NCBI GenBank assembly: GCA_950295325.1
Contig: OX485809.1
Location: forward strand, 4,836,001 to 4,900,000
DNA length: 64,000 bases
Direction: 5' to 3'
Origin: Polytrichum commune
Taxonomy: Eukaryota; Streptophyta; Polytrichopsida; Polytrichales; Polytrichaceae
In this document: positions 35,601 through 47,505 of the stretch, piece after piece
Layout: every line of letters begins with the position of its first letter
Position numbering within the stretch: the first letter of the stretch is position 1
Notes under the pieces: generated by a model
Database searches by the model: none
Told to the model about the DNA's origin: nothing
Seen by the model: the letters and a program-made list of their open reading frames with translations, nothing else
Translations under genes and position numbers: made by a program

Positions 35601-36739
35601 ACCTTGGATCAAAGCTCTTCATGATTGGGATCTTCATGGGGAGTATGCGGGAGGCAAAATCACGAAGGTGTAAAGTCATGTATAAGTTTCACTTCAAGAA
35701 TTTGGAACATATTGTCCTTCGCATCATAAGTCATAAATCACATTATCATGTTCTTCATTTGGTTGGAATTGAAAGTGTACTCATGTAATTTTGATTTTAT
35801 TATGACACCGCTACATATATTGAAATGTTCAAAGTCTCTAAGGCATTGTTTGAGTGTTGCCCCTAAATGCCATAAGGTTGATTTACATTAAAGATGGACC
35901 ACAATGAAGAAACTCCATATATATGACTTGTCTAGCCCCAACACGTAGATCGAACCGTTCACATGGTTGTGTGTGTGCGGGTGGGTGGGGGGGGGGGGAT
36001 CCACTCCATGTGCATTAAGAAATTGCATGAGGAAAACAAATTCTACTCTTGTATTATATGTAGTAATTAATTGACATGATTTGAAATTTTTACTAGAGCT
36101 ACCAAAACATTGACATCATATTCTATGTGTATATTTTGAATAGTTAGAATAATAATAAATGGTATTTCTTTGAGTTGAATAGTGATCATTCATCAAGTTC
36201 ATTCCAAAAATAGAGTTGAAAGTCTTTGAAATGCAAACTAGTTTCAGGTTTTATTGCTACCTGCAACATGGAACTTGGACGTCAAAAATTGTGAATTGGT
36301 ATATAGTGTGCACATATTTATTTAGCTCAAATGTTTGTACTATGGAAATAATCTCAATAGTGTGGCCCACGATATTTACCACAGTGTTGTTGAAGTGAAT
36401 CTAAGTGAAAAAATACAATGTATCAGTGGAATCCAAATGTACATGTGTTTGTGAGTTCGAATAATGAAAAAAAGGAGGAGGTACTTCTTAAACCCTACAT
36501 TGTAGTTGCCTTTGTGATTGAATGCTCATTACAAGGATCATAGGTCATTGCCACTTCAAGGTGCTTTTTGGGTATTCATATATGTTACACATATAGAATT
36601 GATATCTACATTCTACCTCGTAGTGGCAAAGAACCAATGGAAACAACCCGTGATCCTTGTAATGAATTCTATGTTGGTTTTTTATTATTTCATTATTAAA
36701 AAAATCAACACTTGGTTCATTTTTAAATAAAAATTCTAC
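32693..36739. other. AT-rich intergenic DNA, nothing assigned
   Basis: Only short ORFs without motifs. C11 (33832) and G12 (35987) homopolymer tracts lie here. The stretch 34780-35000 shares a degenerate 'CTTTGAGGGTTAA' repeat with 31950-31990 and 47620-47660. Confidence 0.4.
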
Positions 36740-36960
36740 CAATGTCCGGGGAGAATTTTGGACATAATTGGTCGGGATCCTAGTGTCTCCAAGTCCAATT
36801 GGTTACATGTTGACATGATTCGGTTTTCCTTTACTAAATAGGGTATATTCTATACATTCCTCTAAAATGATTAGTTATTTTCAGTCTTGACCTTCAACTG
36901 GCTATTTCACAAACTCAACCAATTCATTTGTTAGTAGTGGCCAATTCTCCATGTTCATTG
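36740..36960 (+). mobile_element. hAT-like MITE, AACCGGTT family, copy C
   Basis: The termini CAATGTCCGGGGAGAATTTT and CTCCATGTTCATTG match the family. When the adjoining G-tract element (36965-37309) and its 8-bp duplication are ignored, the flanks become AATTCTAC on the left and TATTCTAC on the right: a 7/8 match of hAT size. Confidence 0.75.
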
Positions 36961-36964
36961 TATT

Positions 36965-37309
36965 CTCGGGGGGGGGGGGGGGGGGCAGTGTGTTAAAAAG
37001 TTAAGGATATAGGTGCGAACAACCACTATTTTATAGGGGGGTATTGCTTTCAATTTTTTTTTTCACATGCTATCATTATGTAAATTTCTACTTTGGGTTA
37101 ATAGAAAAATGGCTTGCATTACTTATAATTCCAAATTACCTATTATTCCATACCCTATAGTACTTTAAAGATGTCCAGTGTCATTTTTGATACCCTATAT
37201 TACTTTTAAGTCCATTTATAATTTTTTGCCCCCATGTTTTTAAAATACCCTATCATTTGTTCACACGTATATTGCTACTCCAACCAATGACTACCCCCCC
37301 TCCCCGAAT
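36965..37309 (+). mobile_element. G-tract MITE, copy 1 (345 bp, 8-bp target duplication)
   Basis: It starts CTCGGGG with a G18 run and ends CCCCGAAT, flanked by ATTGTATT at 36957-36964 and 37310-37317. Imperfect terminal repeats of about 60 bp include ATATAGGTGCGAACAA and, inverted, ATATACGTGTGAACAA. It is nearly identical to the inverted copy at 41998-42346. The 8-bp duplication suggests mobilisation by a hAT transposase. Confidence 0.85.
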
Positions 37310-37790
37310 ATTGTATTCTACTTTTCAAAACAGCCTAGAAATAAACAACGTATGAAAAGTTTAATTTGTGACAAGTATGAAGGATGGATAGCATTACTCA
37401 ACGATGTGGACCGTCAAAATATAATAGTCACATTTTGGTAGTTCAACCATAATTTGAGTCTCCTTATGCAACTTTTCGAGCATCCCACTGTTATATTATG
37501 AGGGTCCACAGAATGTGAGATGCATGCTACGTAATGAAATCCACCCTATTATACCTTTGACAAAATCAGATACATGCGGCCACTTGGCAACCTTCATCCA
37601 CATGGATGGGATTTTGTTTTATAACACCTACCAATGAGATTAGATGAATGATTTTGTTTGCTCCACCCATAGGCAATGTTTGTTCATTTGACAAAATTTT
37701 GCCAAATACTTACCTCAAAATATGAGGAGTGGGATAAACCGCTTCCCTATGCATAAACCTGGGCATATCACTAACATTCATATGAAATTG

Positions 37791-38147
37791 CACTTAATAG
37801 TCCTATTAGTGTAAGTTGAAAATTAGAATGGAGATATTTAGCATGGGCCACAAAAATTTTGTAGTCAAGGTGGAATTAACATGGGTTTTGAATTCCGGGT
37901 CTTTCCCCAAGTCTTCATGAAGACTTCCGACAAACACATTGAATGTTACTTACAAGACAAAAGTAGCACAAAAATAATCACCCACATTAATTTTCTAGAG
38001 AAACAATTATTGTTGCCCCAGCTAATTTTCTACCAGAAATTTAGTGTGGGTTCAGAATTAATGTGGCCCACATTAATTCTCATTATGAACAGCAGCGTGG
38101 GCTCTAGAATTTTATTATGGCCCATAGTAAAAGGATTATTTAGTGTA
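37791..38147. mobile_element. TIR element (CACTAAATAGTCCTAT termini), copy 2, inverted
   Basis: It starts CACTTAATAGTCCTATTAG and ends AAAAGGATTATTTAGTGTA, and shares the internal GGACCCACATTAATTCTCAT-like blocks with 19764-20111 in reverse. Confidence 0.65.
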
Positions 38148-39184
38148 CACCTTTCACATTTATTATTGTGGGTTTGAAAGTTATCAGAGGTAAAAACATG
38201 TTGTGGTGCAATACACTCTATGTGTGGGTTGAAAATAAAGGTGGCTTATAACTAAATCTACATCTATAAAGTAATCAAGATTCTAATACTAAAGGATAAA
38301 AATATTGATACTATATTCAATCTAGAATGATTCATGTTTGTGTTAAAAAATATATATTCTATATTTCTAGTTTTGATATGTATATGTTAATGCAGCCTAG
38401 AACTTGGCATGAATCACGAAATTTACATTGACCAAAAATATAGTTACATGTCAAAAATTATAGTAGGCCACACTTACAGGTGTGAAAGGTGTACCACATG
38501 CAAGACCAATGAGATGGGCCAGGGCTAGACACCCACGTCTTTGAGTTGGGCCCCTACTGCTTATCTACCAAGGTAAAGGAGACATGGTAAAAACCTGACC
38601 CCATAGACTTTTGGTTAATTCTTCTGAAGCGGATCTCTCTACACTAATTCCAGGTGTACGATGCCGATTCCGTAAGCGAAATTGTGCTTAAAATTTTGTA
38701 AATCTTGAACCATAATATCATTGGGTACATTTTCACCTCGGGCAATGGTGGCAGGGCCCACCTAGAAGAGGTGGGCCACGTCAAAACCCCGGGCCAATGA
38801 GATGAAGGCTAAATCCAAAGCAACAAGGAACTAGGGTCGTAAATGGCCTTCTGCCATGCACTCCCGGGGTTTCCAATAAGACACCGCCCCAAAACAAGAG
38901 AGAAAATCTAAAGCTCTCCATTCAAGTGTTTAAGGCTATGAGAGCCGGGCAGCCTGGAGGCTTTATGACCCAACGATTTGTAACAAGGCATAAAGAAAAA
39001 TAAACTCTGTCGAGGGCCACGTCCGGACTGTCATAATGTGGGGGGAAAAGGCCGAGGTAACTCAATTTTTAAGGTGTAATTTTTCACTTTTATTCAAAGC
39101 ACGCGGGTCACGGGCAGCTACAAAAATGTTTTTAAAATGTTTAAAAATAATTTCTAACAACCTAAGATTGTCACTTGTATCAGT
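38148..39184. other. Intergenic DNA, nothing assigned
   Basis: A GGGCCCACCT.GAAGAGGTGGGCC palindrome near 38755 resembles one near 11397 inside a MITE. No gene is supported. Confidence 0.4.
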
Positions 39185-39345
39185 GGCCATAATCGGTCAA
39201 AATCCTAGTGTATCCAAGTCCAACCGGTTGCATGGTGTCATCTTTCAGCGTTTCTTTTGTTAATTTGAGGTATAATCTCTAGATTCTTGTAGAATGAATG
39301 ATAATTTTCCTAAAGACTTGAACTTCAACCGGTTCATGTGCAATT
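39185..39345 (+). mobile_element. hAT-like MITE, AACCGGTT family, partial copy D
   Basis: It keeps ATAATCGGTCAAAATCCTAG, CCAACCGGTTGCATGG, AATTTGAGGTATAATC and CAACCGGTTCATGTGC in family order, but lacks clean outer termini. Confidence 0.6.
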
Positions 39346-39374
39346 AGCGGAGGAGGGAGGGAGGTGGGGGGGTA

Positions 39375-39965
39375 AGGTGTCATGGTGTCTATGTAAGCTC
39401 ATCCATTGTGGAGAAAAAGGGTTCAAATAAAAAGAATCCCTGTATGGGTTTGGGGTCGATTCATTCAAGTTGCACCTCACTAGATTAATTCAAGGTATAA
39501 TCTATCATTTTTAGAATCATATTATCTTAAATAGTCATCTTCATGGTTATTACGTAGTTCATTGCATTTTCACCTCCCTATTGACTGAGTTTTTTTTTTA
39601 AAAAGAAAATAAATTTAAAGCACATGGGTCACATGTAGCTACAAAAAGTTAATACTCAAGGAAAACCTCAAGAGAACATCTAAAATTATCCCTTAATTTT
39701 ACGAGTATAGATGGGGGGTTTTGATGGGTAGGGAGTTGGGCTTGGGGTTCGTGGTGTATGTGTAACCTCATCCATCCTGAATGAAAGGGCTCAAATACAA
39801 ACAAGTGCCATACATGTTTGGAGCTGGTTAATTCCAGTTGCATCTCACTAAACTAGTTTGGGATATTTGATGTCATTTTCATAGTCACATTTTGATAGTC
39901 ATGTTCAGGATATCAAGTGTTGCGTTGTGTTTTCACACTCCTTTTGGATGAGTTTACATACTAGA
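39375..39965. repeat. Dispersed repeat (CTCATCCATTGTGGA family), two units
   Basis: Units at about 39375-39590 and 39738-39965 share CTCATCCAT, GGGTTCAAATA, TTGCACCTCACTA and GTGTTTTCAC with each other and with 18745-18960. Confidence 0.55.
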
Positions 39966-40179
39966 CATCACAAATCCTTGGCCTAGAGATGTTTGATGTC
40001 TACAAAGACTCAACCATTGGAAAGATGAAAACGCAATGGACTATTTTGTAGCCTACAAACGATTATGTGTAGATAATTTGACTCTGGAAATGGCATCAGA
40101 GGCCCTGAGTTTATCTCATGAAAATGGCACACAAGTCTTATTTGGATATTAATCTCAAATAAACTTTTATTTAAACTCT

Positions 40180-40520
40180 TATGAGTGGTGTGTGGTTAGG
40201 GTAGATCTATGAAGAAACTCCAACAAAACTCCAACATGTTCACAAGAGAATAGACTATGTACTAAAGTAAATTATCAACCATTGTGGACTCAATAGTCAA
40301 TAGAGTCGGAAGGACCTGAATATTCATTCAAAAAATCGACATACACGCATTTCCAATAATCTTAACTATTGAATAAAGGGAAGCATGATTTCAATCCGAT
40401 TTTGACAAATGCTTCATCATAGATTTGCAAATACCTCACAAGTTTCTTTGCAAATTTCAAGTTGGAGAACATGCTCAAAAATGAGCCACTTTACTTCCAC
40501 ATACCTTAGAGCCCCTTCCT
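40180..40520 (+). repeat. Dispersed degenerate repeat (family of 20385-20720)
   Basis: It contains GCATTTCCAATAATCTTAAC, ATTTCAATCCGATTTTGAC, AGTTGGAGAACATGC and CCACATACCTTAGAG in the family order. Confidence 0.65.
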
Positions 40521-40892
40521 CCACGATGGATGTGCCTCTCCATTCTGCAAGATTTGTGTTAAGATGTTATGAAATTACAAATCAACTACAGTGTTTGTGG
40601 TATTCATGTCACATGAGTACTACTATCAATTACCTTCTAATGAGGCCTATGCTAGATTAGCTCAGTGATGCGTACCATGTAACAGAGAATTTCTTTTCTT
40701 TTCTTCAAACCTACTATCTTCAGCCATAGTAATTGCCCTTTCTTGCTTTTCTGAACCTTTGACTAAAATACCAAGCACTAATGACCAACAACTTGACTAG
40801 TAGTGTCACCTCATGACACTTGATGTTAGTATGTTTAGTAATATATTGACATTAGTATGCCCAATAATATTATGAGGTCTATGCAATTAAGT

Positions 40893-40968
40893 TGTCAACA
40901 TGTAACCATTGGGACTTGGAAAGACTAGGATCTCGACCGATTATGCCCATAATTCTCCCGGGACATTG
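40893..40968 (-). mobile_element. hAT-like MITE fragment, AACCGGTT family, copy E
   Basis: Only one end is kept: GTCAACATGTAACCATTGGG, then CCGATTATGCCCATAATTCT and the terminus CTCCCGGGACATTG. Confidence 0.6.
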
Positions 40969-41799
40969 AATATGTGTGACACTAAATACAATGAACGGTG
41001 TTTCGACTCACAAAAAGTGAAAAGCCGAGGTAAAGTTAAAAATTAATTTTGGGAAAAAAAAATTCAATGAGCACGCAGATCACGGATGGCCATAAATAGT
41101 ATGTTATTCATGGGGCATTGAAAACCATGTGAATCCTTTTACTTCTCGCATAAATGCCACTTGAAATGCCAGCTTTGTAAGTCATGCCCATGAGACTCAA
41201 CCCCAAATTGGCCCCGACCACGATAATTACAAGTTAGCGGTTCGTTCCGTCCAAAAAATTTCATCCATTACACATACTCTTTCATCCCCCATTTATTGCG
41301 AAAGACTCCAAACATGGTGGGTGGCAATCATGGCGAGTTATGGCATTCTCTCAATTTCTTTGAAGACACTCATGAGATGCTTCGATACGAAGCTCGACAC
41401 TCCCTTCTATGAGTGCGACTCGGAGGCCGGGAAGATCCCAACACCATGTGGATGGAGGGATGGATGAAAGGAGGGATGGATGTGGATGAAATATCACCAT
41501 TCATCCACATGGTTGGGCCCCTTACAAAGTTCATCCAATCAATAGTTCGTCAACATGGGCCATGTCCGTGTTCTCCTTATAACGATGAATCATTTGCAAA
41601 CGCTCATTCCAATGCCTCATAAATATCAATCATGTCATAAAAGGACTTGCCACCGACACCACATGATGCTTCCACCCCGTTGACATTATAACCAATAATG
41701 TGGAGGCATATTTCCAAGCCGTCCCCGTGTCCATTGGGGTGTGTGTGACTCCTCTATTGTATGCCTTAGTGGCATTATATCTCTTGTTATTGTTCACCT

Positions 41800-42475
41800 C
41801 TAGGGTATGTGGGTGTTATTTGGTCCAACTTCTATTAATTAGTGTCACACAACAAATCTAGCATGAAGCAATATAAAAAAAACGGATTGAAATTCGAGCT
41901 GAGCCTGGTTTAGTTATGGTTATCAGAAGTGCATGTTTGTTGATTCCTAAATTGGATACCTAGTTCCTCCCAGTTGTGCTTATTATTAAGTGTGGACCTC
42001 GGGGGGGGGGGGGTAGTCATTGGTTGGAGTAGCAATATACGTGCGAACAAATGAAAGGGTATTTTAAAAACATAGGGGCAAAAAATTATAAATGGACTTA
42101 AGAGTAATATAGGGTATCAAAAATGGCACTGGACATCTTTAAAGTACTATAGGGTATGGAATAATAGGTAATTTGGAATTACAAGTAATGCAAGCCATTT
42201 TTCTATTAACCCAAAGTAGAAATTTGCATAATGATAGCATGTGAAATAAAGAAGAGAATTGAAAGTAATACCCCCCTATAAAATAGTGGTTGTTCGCACC
42301 TATATCCTTAACTTTTTAACACACTGCCCCCCCCCCCCCCCCCGAGGTGTGGACTGGTTAATAATATCTAAAGACATAGTGCAATCTCATTGAAACTTGT
42401 GTCTTTATGGTATTCGTTCTTTGATCCTCACCGAACTTCACACCAATCAAATATGAGTGTTCATTTAAGAAGAAT
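41800..42475 (-). repeat. Dispersed repeat split by the G-tract MITE
   Basis: Removing 41998-42346 and one GTGTGGAC restores a continuous minus-strand copy of the 20385-20720 family: the block before the gap (GGAACTAGGTATCC..., complement) joins the ATATTTGATTGGTGTGAAG block exactly where the intact copies do. Confidence 0.7.
41998..42346 (-). mobile_element. G-tract MITE, copy 2 (8-bp target duplication)
   Basis: It starts CTCGGGG with G13 and ends with C17 then GAG. The perfect duplication GTGTGGAC lies at 41990-41997 and 42347-42354. Differences from copy 1 are few (for example ATTATGCAAATTT versus ATTATGTAAATTT), so this is the youngest family seen in the window. Confidence 0.9.
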
Positions 42476-43821
42476 GACCAATTTACACCCGCATAACTTA
42501 CTTACTATGAACCCCCCCCCCCCCCCACTCGATTGTGCTACGCCGTTTATGGTAAGTAGTGTCACATGCAGAATAGTGTTATGTACCCTATTTTGAGATG
42601 TATGCTAAGTTGCACTAATTATCAACAAACTTCAGCACTCGTGTCACTTGATGACACTTGGCGTTCAAGTGTGCTTCCTAATATCTTGGCATAAGTATGT
42701 TCAATATTGTTATAAGATGTATGCATGTGTTACACAATGGCTTACATGCTAACTAAAGCGTACACAAATGACACTTGGAATTTGTATGCTCAAGAATATC
42801 TTCCTACTACATGCTAAATTGTAAATACATGGAACTTGCCATGAGTAAGCTCAATAGTATACTCTCCTTGCCTATGAAAACACAATACTATCCTCTCAAG
42901 TATTCTAATATGCTATGCTAATTATCCTAATGTAAATAAAATTTTCACTTCAAAAATTTCTTATATTGACAAGTAATAACATGTCGACAATTAGCGGAAG
43001 TGACACTTTGAAACCTCTAGTAATCTAGTTCAAAACCTTCACAAATAGTGCATGTGATACTAAATATTATGAATAGTGTAGCGGTCTCCATAAACAATAC
43101 CCCAAGTATATAGAGAGAGAACGTAAAATTTTATAGAGATTCCAACATTATTGGAAGAATGACTACATGTAGACTAATAATAGAAACCCTACCTTCCCAC
43201 CTTCCCTCCCAACCTCCCTTTCCTTGTAATTGTCTCCTCTCCCTCTCCTTTGCTTCTTTGCATTTTTTGATGCCTTCATTGGAGTCAAGTACATATCCCA
43301 AGATTATCACTAATGTGGGCAACATCATTGTCGACACAAATCAACTCAAATTTTGAGTAATATATCACATGTCACTCATAAATTATTCGGATTCTCCACT
43401 AAAATCTATGTGTCACCTCAAAAACAACAACATTTTGGTACCAAAGTGTTAAACACGGTTATCACATATGGTTTTGTTTCAAGGAAAACAATAGCGGGGC
43501 ATCCATGATCTATGAAATAACCAAGGCGAAGAGACATGGAGTTGCTATCTAGCATGATATATATTATATTGTCAACCTTGAATATCCAATGCACCCTTGT
43601 GTTTTATTTAAGTGGTTGTTATTGTTCAAGGAACGCGCACATGACCATATTGGTCTTGACCCCAATTGGTTAGCTTCTATACCCCTTTGCTGGCTCTTGA
43701 CCTAATTGCTTGTTGCCACTCAATTTTTACATTTTCACCGGGTCCCAAACTATTGACCTAAAATAAAACAAAGCTTGTGCATAGTGTACTTTTGTGTAAA
43801 ACCTCATACGTCAAGAGACAA
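42476..43821. other. AT-rich intergenic DNA, nothing assigned
   Basis: A C15 tract is at 42512. No gene is supported. Confidence 0.4.
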
Positions 43822-44138
43822 CACTAGTAGAAAACTATGCCCCAAAAAAACCGCTGCCAAAATTGGTTGCAGTTCTTTTGACCAACCTCATTTGCAGTGG
43901 CTAAACGACTACATTTTTTTGATTGCAATTTAGTAATTTGAGGACGTGTAATATATCATTGGGAAGGTATTTTCAAGACCTTTCTAATGATATATCACAC
44001 GCCCTCAAATTCCTAAAAATACAGTCGCTAAACCAAAAAGACAAATATGCAATCTTTTAGCGATTGTAGATTAAGATGGTCAAAAGAAACGCAACCAATT
44101 TTGGCTGCAGTTTTTTTGGACATAGTTTTCTACTAGTG
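43822..44138. mobile_element. CACTA-type MITE forming a near full-length hairpin
   Basis: The ends CACTAGTAGAAAACTATG and CATAGTTTTCTACTAGTG are perfect inverted repeats of En/Spm (CACTA) type. Pairing continues inward (GCCAAAATTGGTTGC, CTTTTGACCA, ATTTGAGGACGTGTAATATA) to the centre near 43970. The flanks CAA / CAG are compatible with a 3-bp duplication. Confidence 0.85.
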
Positions 44139-45640
44139 CAGGGTGTTTGAAAATATCACTAAACACTTCATAAGTTGATGATGTTTGCGGTGGCCTCACC
44201 TAAGTGCAATGAGAGGAGTTTCACCTAAAAATATCTTCTTAGGTCGTCTCGTGACACTCAACAAGGTTGATTGTTTTTACTATGACCTACACAATACTTC
44301 TTACAAGCCTCCAATAAGTATTAAGGTATTATTTACTTGGTGTATGAGATTGGAACTATATTTAACATGACCTACTACAAATAGGTCACGGGATTACAAT
44401 CAAATGCAACTCATATGATAAGAGATACGTTATGTGTATTTGTATCTAGATCAAAGTCCAAATCATTCCATGTTTCTACTTACACGTATGTTGCCTCCAA
44501 TTGGAAGAATGCAATTAATAAATGTGGGAGCCGATTGAAATGGGTCTTTTTAAAGGAGGACATTAAATACCCCCCCACGAACTTTTCGGGGTGTTAGATC
44601 CAGGCTGGGGCAGCCGCCCGTCCAGAAAATCTGGATTTTTTGGACACGACCGAAAACTTGTGCTTGCCCGCCCGATTTTGAAAAAACCACTACCCTTGCA
44701 TTCTTGAAGGCCACTTACTCACAAATCCCATATTGAGTGCACTTCACCTTCAAGGGCCAAAATCCAATATATATGTTCACTTCCATTGAGTAAATAAGCA
44801 ATTGATTGGGGTTTCATTATCAAAGTGAAACCGTCAATAAAACATGTAATTAACTTGGAAGTCAAAAATATTACAAAACCCTCACTAGCACTGAGGTTAT
44901 AATTTTTGTGACTCACAAATTGAAATTGTCTTTGTCATTCTAAAATGACACTTAAATTTAGTGTGCTGATTTAGTATGTGTATTTTATAATATTTTAGGT
45001 AATGCCGTCTACTTTCACAAGTATTCATACGCATTCAAATGAATCAAGTGTGATTAAATATAATTAATTCATTGGACGTCCCCCCTTTTTAAACCTTTTC
45101 CAACTGAAACATGATTTTCTTTTTTCTTTTTTCAATGTAGATTCCGTTGGAACCAATTTTTTCTTTTCTTTTTTTCTTTAAGATAAACGACCTACTATTG
45201 GAAAACTTAGACATAACATTGTTAAGTAGTGGGGACCTAACCCATTTGAATATGAATAGGATGTAAAATGGCATGCATGCTTGAGTTCTCAAGAGTTTGT
45301 TCATTATAAGCCTTACCTCGGTGAGGAATAACCCATTATTTATTCTTGGGTTTGAGGGCCGTTATTCCTTAGGAATGGATCCCACCCACATGGGCTTAAA
45401 CCTTAAGGGCAGGGGGTGGTATTTGCACAAGATACTTAACGATTATTCATCGCCTCCAGGAAATATGGAAATAATTATGATATTCATACTAAATACCTAG
45501 GACAAACTACAGAAAAGAGGAAGTGAAAATAAAATCATATGCAACAATGTCAATTAGTTACATGTTATGTGAATTTTAGTTGAAGTCATTTATATGAGCT
45601 CAAAACTCTTTATAATTCAATTAAAATACATACACATGCG
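44139..45640. other. AT-rich intergenic DNA, nothing assigned
   Basis: No supported gene or delimited element. Confidence 0.4.
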
Positions 45641-45654
45641 CACATGCACATAAA

Positions 45655-47337
45655 ATAGAATAAAATAAAAGCAACGTCTGGGTTTCGTTTACCCTGACGT
45701 GAATGGGAGCCCGTTCTACTCTACCGTGATCATGTTTGACCAAGCGTCACTGTAGGGGTACTTCCTCTCTTTCAGGAGGTGGGCTCCTTTAGTTTACCCA
45801 TCGGTTCAGTTCCTAGCCTCTAGGGGGGATCGACATGTGATTGTTTGTTGTCTAGTTTTCTTTTGTTTAATATCAGGTATGTTAGGTACTTAATGGCTAT
45901 TTGGTGTAGTTGCTTCATAAGTATTTTGATTTCTCTTTTGGGTATTTTAAGGTTTTCTAGCTCTTAAATTGGTTGTTCATGGATAGCCCCTCTAACTCCG
46001 GTTGTGATAGTGATGAGGGGTTGACTTGCCACCCAGCTATTTTGAGTGTTTGGATGAGTGGGTTGTACTTCTCGGTTTTTTCCCTTTTGTGCGGTATTTG
46101 GGAATCTGTCATGACAGTATGTGAATTCAATGAATTGTATGACGTTTGATTGGGTTGGCGTTAGGGGAGGGTGCTTTCGGAGGGAGCACGTAGCACGCAT
46201 AGTATGTCTGGCCTGAGTCTAGCTAGACATGTGCATGGTGTGGTATGACATGAACATTGGAGTAGCCATGTTGGGACTGTGTTGTCTTGTGGTCTGAGAT
46301 TTTGGTTACCTGCATTTATAAGGGTGTAAAATCTTCTATGATTGCTTGATTGTAATGTATGTACTATTTGATGAACTGCCTTATTGTGTCATGCTTTACG
46401 CAATCCCTTTAAGTGTGGGTTTGAACATGTGGAGAGTAGGTGTGGCCATGTATCTAGGGCATTATTAGGGCATAGTGTACAGTTCGGGTTTGGGTATATA
46501 TTGGGCCAAAATATATGTTTACGGTGGTTACCCATGTATTGGGCGTATCAGAATTTTAGAGTTTGTGTAATATGGGCGTCTGTTATTCCATGGTTTTTCC
46601 AGAATTGGTTGGAAAGTTTAGGGTTGATTTGGCCGTTGGATGTCCATTTATCTATGTATGTGAATTTGGATTGGGCCCATTTTAATTCTTGGCTTTTGTG
46701 TTCTTTGTTAACGTATGTTTGTAGGTTCCGTATGGCACCTGTGTGTGTTCCAGTTGGGACCCCGTTGAGCCAATATGGAGTAGTATGGGCCGTATGTATT
46801 CTAGGGGTGTTGGTGGGTTTGTCTAGGAGAGCACCGTTGTTTGCTAGTTGGTCCGCGATTTCATTGCCTATTATTCCTATGTGTGCCCATACTTTTTGAA
46901 TTGTGATTTTGTGTGTGGATCATGTTATGTGGTTGATTATGGCGGAGATGAGTAGCTTATCTGGGTGGTTATGTTGGGATGATGGATGTCGTATATGGTT
47001 GTGTATTATATATATAATGTTAAGGTTGTCTGTAAATATGTGTGTATCTTGTGTGTGTTGATGTGTTTCTTGAACTACTATAAGGAGGGCGTTTAGTTCA
47101 GCTCTAAGGATATTTTGTAGGCCTGGTAGTCTCTTTGCGATTCAGAGGTTGTTGGCGGGGCAATATACGCTTGAGCCACCTTTGTTCCCGACGCCATTCT
47201 CATCTGGAGGGATAAATGATCGGTCAGCGTACATGCATTGTTGGGGTTTGAATTTAAGGGGGTGGGTGTTGGTATAGTTCTATTGGTAGTTGTTGTGTTG
47301 AGTGGGTGCTTTCCTGGTGTTCATATATTGGGGCTTT
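45655..47337 (-). pseudogene. Decayed LINE 3' half: RNase H, zinc knuckle and restriction-like endonuclease
   Basis: Translated on the minus strand, an RNase H domain starts near 47250 (YADRS where YTDGS is usual; RAELNALL; IFTDNLN; then AHIGIIGNEIADQLAN), giving the D-E-D-D set. Next come CTLCPNNALDTWPHLLSTC near 46480-46420, a Cys-rich QCSCHTTPCTCLAR, LRPDILCVL, a frameshift, IEFTYCHDRF near 46110, K..KYNPLIQTL in another frame, and ITTGVRGAIHE. That series fits a PD-(D/E)XK endonuclease. LTYLILNKRKLDNKQ follows. Stops include TGG-to-TGA and CGA-to-TGA changes. The 3' end is A/T-rich (TATTTTATTCTATTTTATG on the minus strand). The reverse transcriptase part is absent. RNase H plus an RLE recalls the Dualen/RandI type. 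Confidence 0.8.
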
Positions 47338-47342
47338 ATGCC

Positions 47343-47505
47343 ATGCGCACACACATGACTCAGTGTTGTGTGTTCATTTTGTGAGCCGTAAGAATTGGGA
47401 TATGGGAAGCTTAGTTTGAATCTAAGTCATCCCATAGTTATATTCCCAAGGCCCACAAAACAAGCACACAACGTTGCGTAGTCTTATGTGCATGTGTGTG
47501 CGCAC
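47343..47505. mobile_element. Hairpin MITE next to the LINE
   Basis: GCGCACACACATG (47345-47357) is inverted at 47491-47503. Pairing continues imperfectly through TGTTGTGTG...CATTTTGTG and ATTGGGATATGGGA to the centre. It directly abuts the 5' truncation point of the LINE relic. Confidence 0.65.

Noticed and set aside
46384-46899. 171-codon plus-strand ORF
   Set aside because: It is the antisense of the LINE RNase H and zinc-knuckle region, where the minus strand gives recognisable motifs.
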